Source of the DNA: Erythrobacter sp. HL-111
GTDB lineage: Bacteria > Pseudomonadota > Alphaproteobacteria > Sphingomonadales > Sphingomonadaceae
Reading direction: 5' to 3'
NCBI RefSeq assembly: GCF_900105095.1
Contig: NZ_LT629743.1
Span: 434,001-498,000 of the forward strand
DNA length: 64,000 nt
A program made the position numbers and the translations under genes. Numbering within the stretch: the first letter of the stretch is position 1; every line of letters starts with the position of its first letter. Positions 34,211 through 47,128 of this stretch are shown in pieces. Below the pieces are notes generated by a model. That model made no database searches, was not told the origin of the DNA, and saw only the letters and a program-made list of their open reading frames with translations.

Positions 34211-35046
34211 AGGACCTGTCCGATCCGCTCGCCGCGGGCGGCGGTCAACCATGTCCACGGCTTCAGCCATTCGGCGCTGCCATCGGTCGACCACATGATG
34301 ACGCTCGCCCTGCCCACGAGGTTTTCGAGCGGCACGATCCCCACCGCATCGCCGACGACCGCGGGAAAGCGGCTGTCGCGCGAATTGTCGCGGTTGTCGC
34401 CGAGCACGAACATATGGCCTTCGGGCACGGTCACGGGCGCGAAACTGTCGGCCGAGGTCGGCCCGAAATCGAGCACCTCGTAGCGCCGCCCGCCCGGCAG
34501 CGTCTCGCGGAAGCGGGAATAGGCGCACACGTCCCGGCCATCGCCGCGGCGGACCCGCTCGCCGCCCCACGCGCAGGTCGTGTTGGGCGAGACCGCGAGT
34601 TCGAAATCGGCGAGCGGCTCGCGCGGGACGAAGGCCCCGTTCAGGACCACCTGCCCGCCGACCACGCCGACGCTGTCGCCCGGCAGGCCGATCACCCGCT
34701 TGACGTAGTCGGACCGGTCGAGCGGGTGCTTGAAGATGACGATGTCCCCGCGCTCGGGCATCCGGGCAAGCAGACGCCCCTGCATCACCGGCGCGTCGAA
34801 CGGGAGCGAGTGGCGCGAATAGCCGTAAGACCATTTCGTCGCGAGCAGGTAGTCCCCGTTGACGAGGCGCGGCAGCATGCTTTCGGACGGAATCGAGAAG
34901 GGCGAGACCACCAGCGTGCGGAACGCCAGCACCGCGAGCAGGACCAGGAGCAGGAACCGCGCAAAGCCGAGCCAGCTTTCGTCCCGTCCGCGGCTCTCCC
35001 CGACGCTGGCCGTATCGCCGGGCACAGATTGGGTCTTAACATCCAT
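34207..35046 (-). CDS. lepB: Signal peptidase I
   Basis: This membrane protease removes signal peptides from secreted proteins. The 279-residue protein has one N-terminal membrane helix (about 27-45, ARFLLLVLLAVLAF). The catalytic Ser is in PSESMLPRL, the general-base Lys in SDYVKRVIGLPGDSV, and box E is GHMFVLGDNRDNSRDSR. The start is ATG 35046. It is the first gene of lepB-rnc-era and diverges from pgi across 51 bp. Confidence 0.95.
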   Translation of the reverse strand: MDVKTQSVPGDTASVGESRGRDESWLGFARFLLLVLLAVLAFRTLVVSPFSIPSESMLPRLVNGDYLLATKWSYGYSRHSLPFDAPVMQGRLLARMPERGDIVIFKHPLDRSDYVKRVIGLPGDSVGVVGGQVVLNGAFVPREPLADFELAVSPNTTCAWGGERVRRGDGRDVCAYSRFRETLPGGRRYEVLDFGPTSADSFAPVTVPEGHMFVLGDNRDNSRDSRFPAVVGDAVGIVPLENLVGRASVIMWSTDGSAEWLKPWTWLTAARGERIGQVL

Positions 35047-35097
35047 CGCCTGTCCCCTTACGCGCACGCGGTCGAAAGCGCCAAGGGGGTTTGCCGC

Positions 35098-36630
35098 ATG
35101 AGTGATCCGATATCCGCCGCCTGGGACCGCCTCGCGGCGATCCGCCCGAGCGCCCTTGCCGACCTGTTCGAGGCCGATCCGGCGAGGGTGGAAAAGCTTT
35201 CGCGGCGGCTCGAATTCGGCCTGGGCGAACTCGGCGATGTCGGAATGCTGTTCGACTGGTCGAAGACGCACCTGACCGACGACGCGCTCTCCGCTTTCGA
35301 GGATCTCGCCGCGGCCTGCGATTTCGCGGAGCGGCGCGAGGCGCTGTTCACCGGCGGGATCGTCAACCCGACAGAGGGCCGGGCCGCCAATCACGGCGCG
35401 ATGCGCGGCAGCGGGCCTGAGGCCGAAGTCGAGGAAGCGGCCGCGCTGCTCGCCCGCATGGGGATGCTGGTCGGGGCAATCCACGAAGGCGCGCTGGGCG
35501 AGGTCAGGCACCTCATCCATATCGGCATCGGCGGATCGGCGCTCGGCCCGGCGATGGCGGTCGACGCGCTGACCCGCGACGGGGCGCGGGTCGACGTGCA
35601 CGTCGTCTCGAACATCGACGGCCTCGCGCTCGAACAGGCCTTCGCCGCCTGCGATCCGGCCTCCACGCTGATCGCGGTCGCGTCGAAGACCTTCACCACG
35701 ATCGAGACGATGACCAATGCGGCGAGTGCGCTCAAATGGCTCGACGAGAATGGCGTCGCGGACCCCTATGGCAGGGTGGTGGCGCTCACCGCGAACCCAG
35801 ACCGCGCCGTCGAATGGGGGGTCGACGAAACCCGCGTCCTGCCTTTCCCCGAAAGCGTGGGCGGGCGCTATTCGCTGTGGTCCTCGATCGGCTTTCCGGT
35901 CGCGCTCGCCTGCGGAATGGAGGATTTCCGCGCGCTGCTCGCCGGGGCGAAGGCGATCGACGACCATTTCCGCGCTGCCGAAGGGCGCGAGAACGTCCCG
36001 CTCCTCGCCGCCTTCGCCGATCAGTATTACGCGCGCCTCAGGGGCTGCCAGACCCGCGCGGTCTTCGCCTATGACGAACGGCTCGCTCTGCTGCCCGACT
36101 ATCTCCAGCAGCTCGAGATGGAATCGAACGGCAAGCGCGTGACGGTGGAGGGCAAGCCGGTCGCCGGTCCGACCGCGCCCGTGACCTGGGGCGGGGTCGG
36201 CACCGACGCGCAGCACGCCGTGTTCCAGCTGCTCCACCAGGGCACGCATCTCGTCCCGGTCGATTTCATCGCCTCGATCGCGCCGGGCGACATGCTCGAC
36301 CCCGCGCACCACCGCGCGCTGCTGATGAACTGCCTCGCGCAAGGGGCGGCGCTGATGGCGGGGAGCGGGAACGAGGATCCCGCGCGCGCCTATCCCGGCG
36401 ACCGGCCGAGCGCGATGATCCTCGTGGACGACATCGACGCCGCGACGCTCGGCGCACTGATCGCCTTCCACGAGCACCGGACATTCGCCAATGCCGTGCT
36501 GATGCGGATCAACCCGTTCGACCAGTTCGGGGTGGAGCTCGGCAAGGCGATCGCGAAACGGATCGGCGCGGGCGAGGGCGAGTTCGATCCCTCGACGCGC
36601 GCGCTCATGCAGGCAGCGGGGCTTGGCTGA
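35098..36630 (+). CDS. pgi: Glucose-6-phosphate isomerase
   Basis: This enzyme interconverts glucose-6-phosphate and fructose-6-phosphate. The 510-residue protein has the family blocks HIGIGGSALGP, VVSNIDG, ASKTFTTIETMTNA, VGGRYSLWSSIGFPVAL (with the PGI signature) and the catalytic-His region GTHLVPVDFI, ending with FDQFGVELGK. The start is ATG 35098. Its substrate also feeds OtsA in trehalose synthesis, though the genes are not linked in an operon. Confidence 0.96.
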   Translation: MSDPISAAWDRLAAIRPSALADLFEADPARVEKLSRRLEFGLGELGDVGMLFDWSKTHLTDDALSAFEDLAAACDFAERREALFTGGIVNPTEGRAANHGAMRGSGPEAEVEEAAALLARMGMLVGAIHEGALGEVRHLIHIGIGGSALGPAMAVDALTRDGARVDVHVVSNIDGLALEQAFAACDPASTLIAVASKTFTTIETMTNAASALKWLDENGVADPYGRVVALTANPDRAVEWGVDETRVLPFPESVGGRYSLWSSIGFPVALACGMEDFRALLAGAKAIDDHFRAAEGRENVPLLAAFADQYYARLRGCQTRAVFAYDERLALLPDYLQQLEMESNGKRVTVEGKPVAGPTAPVTWGGVGTDAQHAVFQLLHQGTHLVPVDFIASIAPGDMLDPAHHRALLMNCLAQGAALMAGSGNEDPARAYPGDRPSAMILVDDIDAATLGALIAFHEHRTFANAVLMRINPFDQFGVELGKAIAKRIGAGEGEFDPSTRALMQAAGLG

Positions 36631-36631
36631 A

Positions 36632-36647
36632 CGGTTTCACGAAACCG
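36632..36647 (+). repeat. Short perfect hairpin after pgi; remaining intergenic DNA to 37020 shows no gene
   Basis: CGGTTTC and GAAACCG form a perfect 7-bp inverted repeat 2 bp after the pgi stop. It may be an RNA 3' hairpin, but no T run follows. The rest of the ~390-bp gap before the helicase gene holds short open frames on both strands that have neither good ribosome sites nor recognisable products. I see no RNA gene in it. The last part must carry the helicase promoter. Confidence 0.4.
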
Positions 36648-37020
36648 CCGCGAGTTTCACGCCGGCCTCCCCTTCGCACGGCCCTGCGCCCCGTCGAATG
36701 CCGCCTCGATGGTCAGCTTCGCCGCAGAAGCGTGGCCGTGGCGATTTCAGGTCCGTCTTGGACCCGAAGGGCGGATCGATCCCGTTCTCGTAGGCGCGCC
36801 GCGCACCATCCCCGCGATATGTTTTGACTTTCGGGCGCGGAAGGCCCATCTGCGAGCCACAGAGGCAGGCAAGCCAGCGTGAAGCGGCGGTCCTGACATG
36901 GCCACCCCGGCGCCCGCCTTATCCGTTTCCCCAGACTTCCCAATTCACGCGGGCGGTTTCAAACCCCGCGCTTCGCACGCTCTTTCCTGCGCGTGCGCTT
37001 CGCACATCATGCGAGTTTTC

Positions 37021-38490
<1,470 letters not shown>

Positions 38491-38558
38491 CGCAAGGCTT
38501 CCCTTGGCAAGCGGACCTCTCGTCGGCATAGCGCCCCGGCAGAGTCCAAGGAGGCGAG

Positions 38559-39914
38559 ATGTCCGCTAGCGAATATGATTACGACCTCTTCACCATCGGC
38601 ATCGGCTCGGGCGGAACCCGCGCGAGCCGCATCGCCGCCGGGCACGGCGCGCGGGTCGCGGCGGCCGAGGAATACCGCGTCGGCGGGACCTGCGTCATCC
38701 GCGGCTGCGTGCCCAAGAAGATGCTCGTCTATGGCGCCCATTTCGCCGAGGACCTCGAGGATGCGCTGAGCTTCGGGTGGAGCATCGAGGGCAAGAGCTT
38801 CGACTGGGTGAAGCTGCGCGACCATGTCCAGAAGGACATCACGCGGCTCGAAGGGCTCTACACCCAGACGCTCGAAAACCACGACGTGACCCTGTTCAAG
38901 GAGCGCGCGCGGATCACCGCCCCGCACGAGATCACGCTCGAAAGCGGCAAGACCGTCACCGCGAAATACATCCTCATCGCGACCGGCGCGCGTCCCCACG
39001 TGCCCGATTGCGACGGGAGCGAGCACATCATCACCTCGAACGAGGCGTTCCACCTCGACGAGGTGCCGCGCCGGGTCCTGATCCTGGGCGGCGGTTACAT
39101 CGCCAACGAATTCGCCGGCATCTTCAACCAGTTCGGCGCCAAGGTGACGCTTGCCAACCGGACCGACACGATCCTGCGTTCCTATGACGAGGCGCTGCGC
39201 GACCGGCTGCTCCAGATCTCTCTCACCAAGGGGATCGAATTCCTCTTCAACACCAAGTTCGAATACATCCGCAGGCGCGAGGACGGCGCGCTCGACGTGA
39301 AGCTCACCGGCCATGACGAGCGGGTTTTCGACGTCGTGATGGCCGCCACGGGCCGCGTCGCCAACACCGAGGGGCTCGGGCTCGAGGAAGTCGGCGTCGA
39401 ACTGGGCGAGCGCGGCGAGGTCAGGGTCGACGAATACAGCAAGACCAGCGTCGATCACATCTACGCCGTGGGCGACGTCACCGACCGGGTGCAGTTGACG
39501 CCGGTCGCCATCCAGGAAGGCCATGCCTTCGCCGACACGGTTTTCGGCGAGGACGGTCCGGTCAAGGTCGATCATTCCTGCATCCCGAGCGCCGTTTTCT
39601 CCCACCCGCCCATCGCCGCGGTCGGCATGACCGAAGGGGAGGCGCGCGACGTGCTCGGCAACGTCAAGATCTACCAGGCCGATTTCCGCCCGATGAAGAA
39701 CGTCGTCGCCAACCGCAACGAACGCGGGCTCTACAAGATGGTGGTCGATGCCGCGAACGACCGCGTGGTCGGCCTCCACATGATCGGGCCGGATTCGCCC
39801 GAGATCATGCAGATGGCCGCGGTCGCGGTGAAGGCCGGGCTGACAAAGGCCGATTTCGATGCGACGATGGCGATCCACCCGACCATGGCCGAGGAGCTCG
39901 TGCTCTTCAAATAG
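38559..39914 (+). CDS. gor: Glutathione-disulfide reductase
   Basis: This FAD enzyme reduces oxidised glutathione with NADPH. The 451-residue protein has FAD-binding IGIGSGGTRASRIAAG, redox Cys pair in GGTCVIRGCVPKK, NADPH-binding ILGGGYIANEFAGIF, a second FAD motif IYAVGDVTDRV and the C-terminal catalytic His in MAIHPTMAEE. The GTCVIRGCVPKK form, rather than GTCLNVGCIPSK, marks glutathione reductase instead of lipoamide dehydrogenase. A good AAGGAGGCGAG precedes the start. Confidence 0.95.
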   Translation: MSASEYDYDLFTIGIGSGGTRASRIAAGHGARVAAAEEYRVGGTCVIRGCVPKKMLVYGAHFAEDLEDALSFGWSIEGKSFDWVKLRDHVQKDITRLEGLYTQTLENHDVTLFKERARITAPHEITLESGKTVTAKYILIATGARPHVPDCDGSEHIITSNEAFHLDEVPRRVLILGGGYIANEFAGIFNQFGAKVTLANRTDTILRSYDEALRDRLLQISLTKGIEFLFNTKFEYIRRREDGALDVKLTGHDERVFDVVMAATGRVANTEGLGLEEVGVELGERGEVRVDEYSKTSVDHIYAVGDVTDRVQLTPVAIQEGHAFADTVFGEDGPVKVDHSCIPSAVFSHPPIAAVGMTEGEARDVLGNVKIYQADFRPMKNVVANRNERGLYKMVVDAANDRVVGLHMIGPDSPEIMQMAAVAVKAGLTKADFDATMAIHPTMAEELVLFK

Positions 39915-39950
39915 GCGCCACCGGCCCGGGCAGGGGAAGGAGCGACACGC

Positions 39951-40979
39951 ATGGCTGAAACGGTGCTGGTGACCGGCGGGACCGGCTTCATCGCGGGCGA
40001 GATCATCGACCTGCTGCTGGGCGCGGGCAAGACGGTGCACACCACGGTCCGCAACCGCACCAGCAACGAACCGCGCCTGCAGGACCGCTGGCGCACCGCG
40101 GGCGAGCGGCTGCGCGTGTTCGAGGCCGATCTGGAAAACGACGCGGGCTGGGCCGAGGCGATGGAGGAATGCGACGCGGTCGCCCATGTCGCCTCGCCCT
40201 TTCCGATGAGCACGCCCAGGCACCCCGACGAGCTGGTGAAGCCCGCCCGCGCAGGGGCGCTGAGGGCGCTCGAATGCGCGAAGAAGGCCGGGGTCACGCG
40301 CTTCGTTCTCACCAGCTCCGCCGCCGCGATCGCCTATGGCCACCCGCCAGGCCGGGACCGGTTCGACGAATCCGACTGGACCGTGCTCGAAAATCCCGAG
40401 GTCCCGGCCTATCACCGCTCCAAGACCGTCGCCGAAAAGGCTTCGCGCGAATGGATGGCGCAGAACGGCGAGGGCATGACGTTCTGCTCGATCAACCCGG
40501 TCGCGGTCCTCGGGCCGGTCCATGACGAGGACCTTTCGACCTCGATCGAACTCGTCCGCAAGCTTCTTACCGGCGAAATCCCGGCCTTGCCCGATGCGGG
40601 GTTCGGCATCGTCGACGTGCGCGACGTTGCGCTCGCCCATGTCCGCGCGCTCGATGCCCCGGCCGAGACCGTGCGGGGCGAACGCTTCGCCGTGTCCGAC
40701 AAATTCCTGTGGATGCAGGACATCGCCGGGGTGCTGCGCGAGCGCGTGCCCGACCTCGCGGGCAAGGTGCCCTCGCGCCGCCTGCCGTCCATCGTGGTGA
40801 AGCTGCTCGCGCCCTTCATGGCCGACATCAGGCAGGTGAAGACGGAACTGGGCCGCCACCGCGACGTGTCGGGCGCCCATGCACGCCAGGCGCTGGGGAT
40901 CGACTACATCAGCGCCGAGGACAGCATCGAGGCGACCGCGCGCAGCCTCGCCGACAAGGGCATCGTGACCCCGAGCTAG
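39951..40979 (+). CDS. NAD(P)-dependent extended short-chain dehydrogenase (dihydroflavonol-reductase-like)
   Basis: This 342-residue protein is an extended SDR: VLVTGGTGFIAGEIIDLLL is the nucleotide-binding motif, followed by HVASPFPMS, the catalytic Ser in VLTSSAAAIAYG and the Tyr-Lys pair in YHRSKTVAEK. Similarity is to aldehyde/dihydroflavonol-4-reductase-type oxidoreductases, whose bacterial substrates are mostly unknown. GGGGAAGGAG lies upstream of the start. It lies between gor and pccB without overlap. Confidence 0.85.
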   Translation: MAETVLVTGGTGFIAGEIIDLLLGAGKTVHTTVRNRTSNEPRLQDRWRTAGERLRVFEADLENDAGWAEAMEECDAVAHVASPFPMSTPRHPDELVKPARAGALRALECAKKAGVTRFVLTSSAAAIAYGHPPGRDRFDESDWTVLENPEVPAYHRSKTVAEKASREWMAQNGEGMTFCSINPVAVLGPVHDEDLSTSIELVRKLLTGEIPALPDAGFGIVDVRDVALAHVRALDAPAETVRGERFAVSDKFLWMQDIAGVLRERVPDLAGKVPSRRLPSIVVKLLAPFMADIRQVKTELGRHRDVSGAHARQALGIDYISAEDSIEATARSLADKGIVTPS

Positions 40980-41063
40980 GGCATCCGCGCATTTTTGACA
41001 CGTTGACGCCCTGCCGGGCCTGCGGCAACGACCGGGTCAAGCATCGACACGAGAGGGGAAGGC

Positions 41064-42596
41064 ATGTCCGCCAATATCGCCGAAATGGAACGCCGCCGCG
41101 AAGCCGCAAGGCTGGGCGGGGGTGAAAAACGCATCGCCGCGCAGCACGCCAAGGGCAAGCTGACCGCGCGCGAGCGGCTCGACGTGCTGCTCGACGAAGG
41201 GAGCTTCGAGGAGCTCGACACCTATGTCGAACACGACTGCATCGATTTCGGCATGGAGACGCAGAAGATCCCCGGCGACGGGGTGGTGACGGGATCGGGC
41301 ACGATCAACGGGCGGCTCGTCTATGTCTTCAGCCAGGACTTCACCGTGTTCGGCGGCTCGCTGTCGAAACGCCATGCGGAAAAGATCTGCAAGGTGATGG
41401 ACACCGCGATGAAGGTCGGCGCGCCCGTCATCGGGCTCAACGACAGCGGCGGGGCGCGCATCCAGGAAGGCGTCGACAGCCTCGGCGGCTATGCCGAGGT
41501 GTTCCAGAGGAACGTGCTGGCCTCCGGCGTCATCCCGCAGATCAGCCTCATTATGGGGCCGTGCGCGGGGGGCGCGGTCTACAGTCCGGCCATGACCGAC
41601 TTCATCTTCATGGTGAAGGACAGCTCCTACATGTTCGTCACCGGCCCCGACGTGGTGAAGACGGTGACGGGCGAGGTCGTCACGCAGGAGGAACTGGGCG
41701 GGGCGATCACCCACACGACGAAGACGAGCGTCGCCGATTGCGCGTTCGAGAACGACATCGAGACGCTGCTCGCGACGCGCGAGTTCTTCAACTACCTGCC
41801 GCTGTCGAACCGCGAGGACGTGCCCGAACTGCCCGTGAACGATCCGTGGGACCGCGAGGAGCCGAGCCTAGACACGCTGATCCCCGACAACGCCAACCAG
41901 CCCTACGACATGCACGAGGTGATCGCGAAGACGCTGGACGAGGGCAGCTTCTTCGAGATCCAGCCCGCCCATGCCGCCAACATCATCTGCGGGTTCGGCC
42001 GGGTCGAGGGGCGCACGGTGGGCGTCGTCGCGAACCAGCCGATGGTGCTCGCGGGCGTGCTCGACATCGCTTCTGCAAAGAAGGCCGCGCGCTTCGTGCG
42101 GTTCTGCGACGCGTTCGAGATTCCGATCGTGACCTTCGTCGACGTCCCCGGCTTCCTGCCCGGCACGGCGCAGGAACTGGGCGGCATCATCAAGCACGGG
42201 GCGAAGCTGCTGTTCGCCTATGCCGAGGCGACCGTGCCGAAGATCACCGTCATCACCCGCAAGGCCTATGGCGGGGCCTATGACGTGATGGCGTCCAAGC
42301 ACCTGCGCGGCGATTTGAACTACGCCTGGCCGACGGCGGAAATCGCGGTGATGGGCGCGAAGGGCGCGGTGGAGATCATCTTCCGACAGGACCGCGACAA
42401 TCCCGAAAAGATCGCCGAAAAAACCAAGGAATACGAAGACCGCTTCGCCAACCCCTTCGTCGCCGCCTCGCGCGGCTATATCGACGAGGTGATCCACCCG
42501 CACTCGACGCGGCGGCGGATTGCGCTGGGGTTAAGGAAGCTTCGGACCAAGCAGTTGGAGAACCCTTGGAAGAAGCATGACAATATTCCGCTGTGA
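41064..42596 (+). CDS. pccB: Propionyl-CoA carboxylase, carboxyltransferase (beta) subunit
   Basis: This subunit transfers CO2 from biotin to propionyl-CoA, forming (S)-methylmalonyl-CoA. The 510-residue protein shows both crotonase-like halves: N-terminal [42 protein letters not shown]; and C-terminal [46 protein letters not shown]. The C-terminus [16 protein letters not shown] is typical of PccB. Its partner pccA lies about 7 kb downstream at 49476 on the same strand, with methylmalonyl-CoA processing genes between. Confidence 0.94.
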   Translation: MSANIAEMERRREAARLGGGEKRIAAQHAKGKLTARERLDVLLDEGSFEELDTYVEHDCIDFGMETQKIPGDGVVTGSGTINGRLVYVFSQDFTVFGGSLSKRHAEKICKVMDTAMKVGAPVIGLNDSGGARIQEGVDSLGGYAEVFQRNVLASGVIPQISLIMGPCAGGAVYSPAMTDFIFMVKDSSYMFVTGPDVVKTVTGEVVTQEELGGAITHTTKTSVADCAFENDIETLLATREFFNYLPLSNREDVPELPVNDPWDREEPSLDTLIPDNANQPYDMHEVIAKTLDEGSFFEIQPAHAANIICGFGRVEGRTVGVVANQPMVLAGVLDIASAKKAARFVRFCDAFEIPIVTFVDVPGFLPGTAQELGGIIKHGAKLLFAYAEATVPKITVITRKAYGGAYDVMASKHLRGDLNYAWPTAEIAVMGAKGAVEIIFRQDRDNPEKIAEKTKEYEDRFANPFVAASRGYIDEVIHPHSTRRRIALGLRKLRTKQLENPWKKHDNIPL

Positions 42597-42599
42597 GTG

Positions 42600-42923
42600 A
42601 TGGATAGCTCGGACGACACGACCGCTTTTTCCAAGTGGAAGGCCAAACTCTGGAATGGGTTGGGCTACTTCGTCCTATTTCTGGTGCTCGGCCCCTACGG
42701 AATCGCTTTGTTGTTTGGTTTTGCTGGCGCACCATTCCCTGGCGGTTGGTTCGCAGTCTGGTTGATGGCCGTTCTGACATTCGGCGGGGTTGTCGTGACT
42801 TGGGACTTACTCAAGTCGGCTAAGCATCATGGTCTTGGCGAGCTTGGGTGCGCAATTCCAATGGCACTTGTGACGTGTTGGTTCGGATGGCTACTGCTGA
42901 AGGAACTGGGAGTGATGAAATGA
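42600..42923 (+). CDS. Small membrane protein of unknown function between pccB and mce
   Basis: I do not recognise this 107-residue protein. It has three hydrophobic segments: about residues 22-46 (LGYFVLFLVLGPYGIALLFG), 51-71 (GWFAVWLMAVLTFGGVVV) and 83-101 (LGCAIPMALVTCWFGWLLL), after a short charged N-terminus. Codon use is more A/T-rich at third positions than in its neighbours. The start is ATG 42600 (a GTG precedes it), 3 bp after the pccB stop, and its stop overlaps the mce start as ATGA, so it is translated within this operon. Foreign origin is likely but not recent disruption. Confidence 0.7.
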   Translation: MDSSDDTTAFSKWKAKLWNGLGYFVLFLVLGPYGIALLFGFAGAPFPGGWFAVWLMAVLTFGGVVVTWDLLKSAKHHGLGELGCAIPMALVTCWFGWLLLKELGVMK

Positions 42924-43369
42924 AACTCGGCCGTCTCAACCACATCGGGGTCGCCACGCCCTCCATCGCGGACTCCATCGCGTTCTACCGCGACGTGATG
43001 GGCGCGACCACAATCCACACGCCTTTCGACCTTGAGGAGCAGGGCGTGAAGGTCTGCTTCGTCGACACGCCCACCGACAGCGGGATGAACGGCACCCAGA
43101 TCGAGCTGATCGAACCGCTGGGCGAAAAATCGACCATTCGCGGCTTCCTCGAGAAGAACCCGCTGGGCGGGCAGCACCATGTCTGCTTCGAGGTCCCCGA
43201 CATCGCCGAGGCACGCGCGGAATTCGAGGAAATGGGCAAGCGCATCCTCGGCCCCACCCGCATCGGCGCCCACGGCACGCCTATCTTTTTCGTCCATCCC
43301 AAGGACATGCAAGGAGTGCTTACGGAGATCATGGAAACGCCCCGCGAAGGCGCGCACTGGTCGAATTGA
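42920..43369 (+). CDS. mce: Methylmalonyl-CoA epimerase
   Basis: This enzyme interconverts (S)- and (R)-methylmalonyl-CoA, linking propionyl-CoA carboxylase to the mutase. The 149-residue glyoxalase-fold protein begins MKLGRLNHIGVATPSI (first metal His) and has QIELIEPLGEKSTI, GGQHHVCFEVPDI with the second metal His region, and FVHPKDMQGVLTEIME with the last Glu ligand. The start ATG 42920 overlaps the preceding membrane-protein stop (ATGA). Length is normal. Confidence 0.94.
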   Translation: MKLGRLNHIGVATPSIADSIAFYRDVMGATTIHTPFDLEEQGVKVCFVDTPTDSGMNGTQIELIEPLGEKSTIRGFLEKNPLGGQHHVCFEVPDIAEARAEFEEMGKRILGPTRIGAHGTPIFFVHPKDMQGVLTEIMETPREGAHWSN

Positions 43370-43376
43370 ACAAGAG

Positions 43377-43467
43377 CCGTTCGGGCTGAGCTTGTCGAAG
43401 CCCCGCACTTCACTTTATCGCCGCGTCCGAAGGAAGAACGGCCCTTCGACAGGCTCAGGGCGAACGG
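43377..43467. repeat. REP-like imperfect inverted repeat
   Basis: Two 24-nt arms, 43377-43400 and 43444-43467, are inverted copies with 21 of 24 positions matching. They contain the words CTGAGC and TGTCGAAG seen in widespread proteobacterial repetitive extragenic palindromes. The arms are 43 nt apart and fill the gap between mce and the enoyl-CoA hydratase, where a transcript would form a large hairpin. Confidence 0.7.
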
Positions 43468-43482
43468 GAGTTGCTGGAAAAA

Positions 43483-44268
43483 ATGTCCTACGAAACCATC
43501 CGCGTGGAGCGCGAAGGCCCGCTCCTCACCATCACGCTCAACCGGCCCGAGCGATTGAACGCCATGCCGCCGCAGATGGCGGACGAGCTGGGGCAGGCGT
43601 TCTACGACCTCGGCGATACCCGCGCTGTGCTGATCACGGGCGAGGGCAAGGGCTTCTGTTCGGGGGCGGATCTCTCGGCGCGGAGCAATGGCAGCGCATT
43701 GGGCGGCAAGGGCGGCAGCCACGAGGCGTTGATCCAGCATTACAACCCGGCGGTGAGCCAGCTCATCCGCGCCGACGTGCCGGTGATCTGTGCGGTCAAC
43801 GGGCCAGCGGCGGGCGTCGGGTGCAGCCTCGCGCTGGCGGCGGACTTCACCATTGCCGCGAAAAGCGCCTATTTCCTCCAGGCCTTCGTCAATATCGGCC
43901 TCGTCCCCGATGGCGGATCGACCTGGCTGCTCACCCGCGCGATCGGCCGGGCGCGCGCCACGCGCATGATGATGCTGGGCGAGAAGATTTCGGGGCAGCA
44001 GGCCGAAGAATGGGGCCTCGTCTACAAGTGCGTCGAGGACGATGCGCTGATGGACGAGGCGAAGGCGCTGGCCGAAAAGCTCGCCAACGGCCCGACGCTC
44101 GCCTACGCCCATATCAAGCGCAACATTTCGACCGCGATCGACCAGAACCTGCAGATGGTGCTGCTCGCCGAAGCCGAGGCGCAGCGCATTGCGGGCGCGA
44201 GCGAGGATGCGAGGGAGGGCGGCATGGCCTTCCTGCAGAAGCGCAAAGCCGAGTTCAAGGGGCGCTGA
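43483..44268 (+). CDS. Enoyl-CoA hydratase/isomerase family protein
   Basis: This 261-residue crotonase-fold protein has [10 protein letters not shown], the oxyanion-hole loop [13 protein letters not shown], and [17 protein letters not shown] with [18 protein letters not shown]. The Asp of VPDGGS and the overall pattern resemble PaaG/PaaB-type isomerases and hydratases of aromatic or fatty acyl-CoA breakdown. The exact substrate is not determinable. The start is ATG 43483; a TTG four codons earlier is less likely. It sits between mce and the mutase gene. Confidence 0.85.
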   Translation: MSYETIRVEREGPLLTITLNRPERLNAMPPQMADELGQAFYDLGDTRAVLITGEGKGFCSGADLSARSNGSALGGKGGSHEALIQHYNPAVSQLIRADVPVICAVNGPAAGVGCSLALAADFTIAAKSAYFLQAFVNIGLVPDGGSTWLLTRAIGRARATRMMMLGEKISGQQAEEWGLVYKCVEDDALMDEAKALAEKLANGPTLAYAHIKRNISTAIDQNLQMVLLAEAEAQRIAGASEDAREGGMAFLQKRKAEFKGR

Positions 44269-44308
44269 GGCACCCGCCAGCCCCTTCGACCGTTACTCAC
44301 CATCCGCC

Positions 44309-44329
44309 CCCGGCGCATCTTTCGCCGGG
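44309..44329 (+). terminator. Hairpin between the enoyl-CoA hydratase and mutase genes
   Basis: CCCGGCG and CGCCGGG form a perfect 7-bp stem around a 7-nt loop, 15 bp before the mutase start. Without a clear T run it may act as a weak terminator or as a leader hairpin. Confidence 0.35.
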
Positions 44330-44344
44330 TGCATCCTTTCGTCT

Positions 44345-46506
<2,162 letters not shown>

Positions 46507-46510
<4 letters not shown>

Positions 46511-46746
46511 TTGTGCCGCCGGTGATGCGGATCGGCGCGTTCCGGTTCTATTTCTACAGCCACGAACCGAACGAGCCGCCGCATATCCACATCGACCGGG
46601 GCGAGGCGACGATCAAGGTCTGGCTCGGCAGCCTCGAAGTCGCGCGGAGCCGGGGCTTTCGCGCACATGAGATCAATGGCATTGTGGCGATGGTCGCCGA
46701 TCACCAAGCGGCACTTACGGAGGCATGGCATGAATATTTCGGCTAA
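46507..46746 (+). CDS. DUF4160 family protein (possible toxin of a two-gene module)
   Basis: This 79-residue protein matches the DUF4160 pattern, with [19 protein letters not shown] near the N-terminus and [21 protein letters not shown] at the end. DUF4160 genes typically precede DUF2442 genes, and such pairs have been proposed as toxin-antitoxin modules. GTG 46507 overlaps the mutase stop (GTGA) and follows GAGG; ATG 46525 is a shorter alternative. Its 3' end overlaps the DUF2442 gene by 17 bp. Confidence 0.78.
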
Positions 46747-46990
46747 GGTGACCGACGAACGCGTGCTCGACGTGCGCTTCGACGAGGCCAGCCTGATCGT
46801 CGATCTGATGGACGGGAGGACGATTGCCGTGCCGCTGGCGTGGTATCCGAGGCTGCTCCACGCGACACCCGAGCAGCGCGCGCATTGGGAGAAGGCCGGG
46901 GCGGGCTTTGGCATCCATTGGCCGGAGATCGACGAAGACCTCAGCACCGAAGGCCTGCTGAGGGGTGCGCCCGCTCCAAGGGCGGCGTAA
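46730..46990 (+). CDS. DUF2442 family protein (possible antitoxin partner)
   Basis: This 86-residue protein starts [20 protein letters not shown] and contains LMDGRTIAVPLAWYPRLLHAT and GFGIHWPEIDEDLSTEGLL, the hallmark segments of DUF2442. The start ATG 46730 has GGAGG at good spacing inside the DUF4160 gene. The co-translated pair is the usual DUF4160-DUF2442 arrangement. Its role here, behind the mutase gene, is unknown. Confidence 0.82.
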   Translation: MNISAKVTDERVLDVRFDEASLIVDLMDGRTIAVPLAWYPRLLHATPEQRAHWEKAGAGFGIHWPEIDEDLSTEGLLRGAPAPRAA

Positions 46991-46999
46991 GTTCAGATC

Positions 47000-47128
47000 A
47001 TGACAGGCCGCGCAGTTGTGGTTGGCGTGATTGGCATGATCGCGCTCGCCGGGCTCATGTTCTGGAACGGGGCCTTCATGCATGGCGACCCCGTTGAACC
47101 TTCAACAGAATCAGAAAGAATTGAATGA
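47000..47128 (+). CDS. 42-residue membrane microprotein overlapping bioB
   Basis: A 42-codon frame ([20 protein letters not shown], then a short polar tail) runs from ATG 47000 to TGA 47128. It encodes one hydrophobic helix with a positively charged N-terminus, as in small membrane proteins. Its stop overlaps the bioB start as ATGA, the same junction used elsewhere in this cluster, which supports translation and coupling. No family is recognised. Confidence 0.5.
   Translation: MTGRAVVVGVIGMIALAGLMFWNGAFMHGDPVEPSTESERIE

Noticed and set aside
36637..36943. Short minus-strand frames in the pgi-helicase gap
   Set aside because: There is no ribosome site, no recognisable product and poor codon pattern; considered as integrase remnants but no catalytic motif found.
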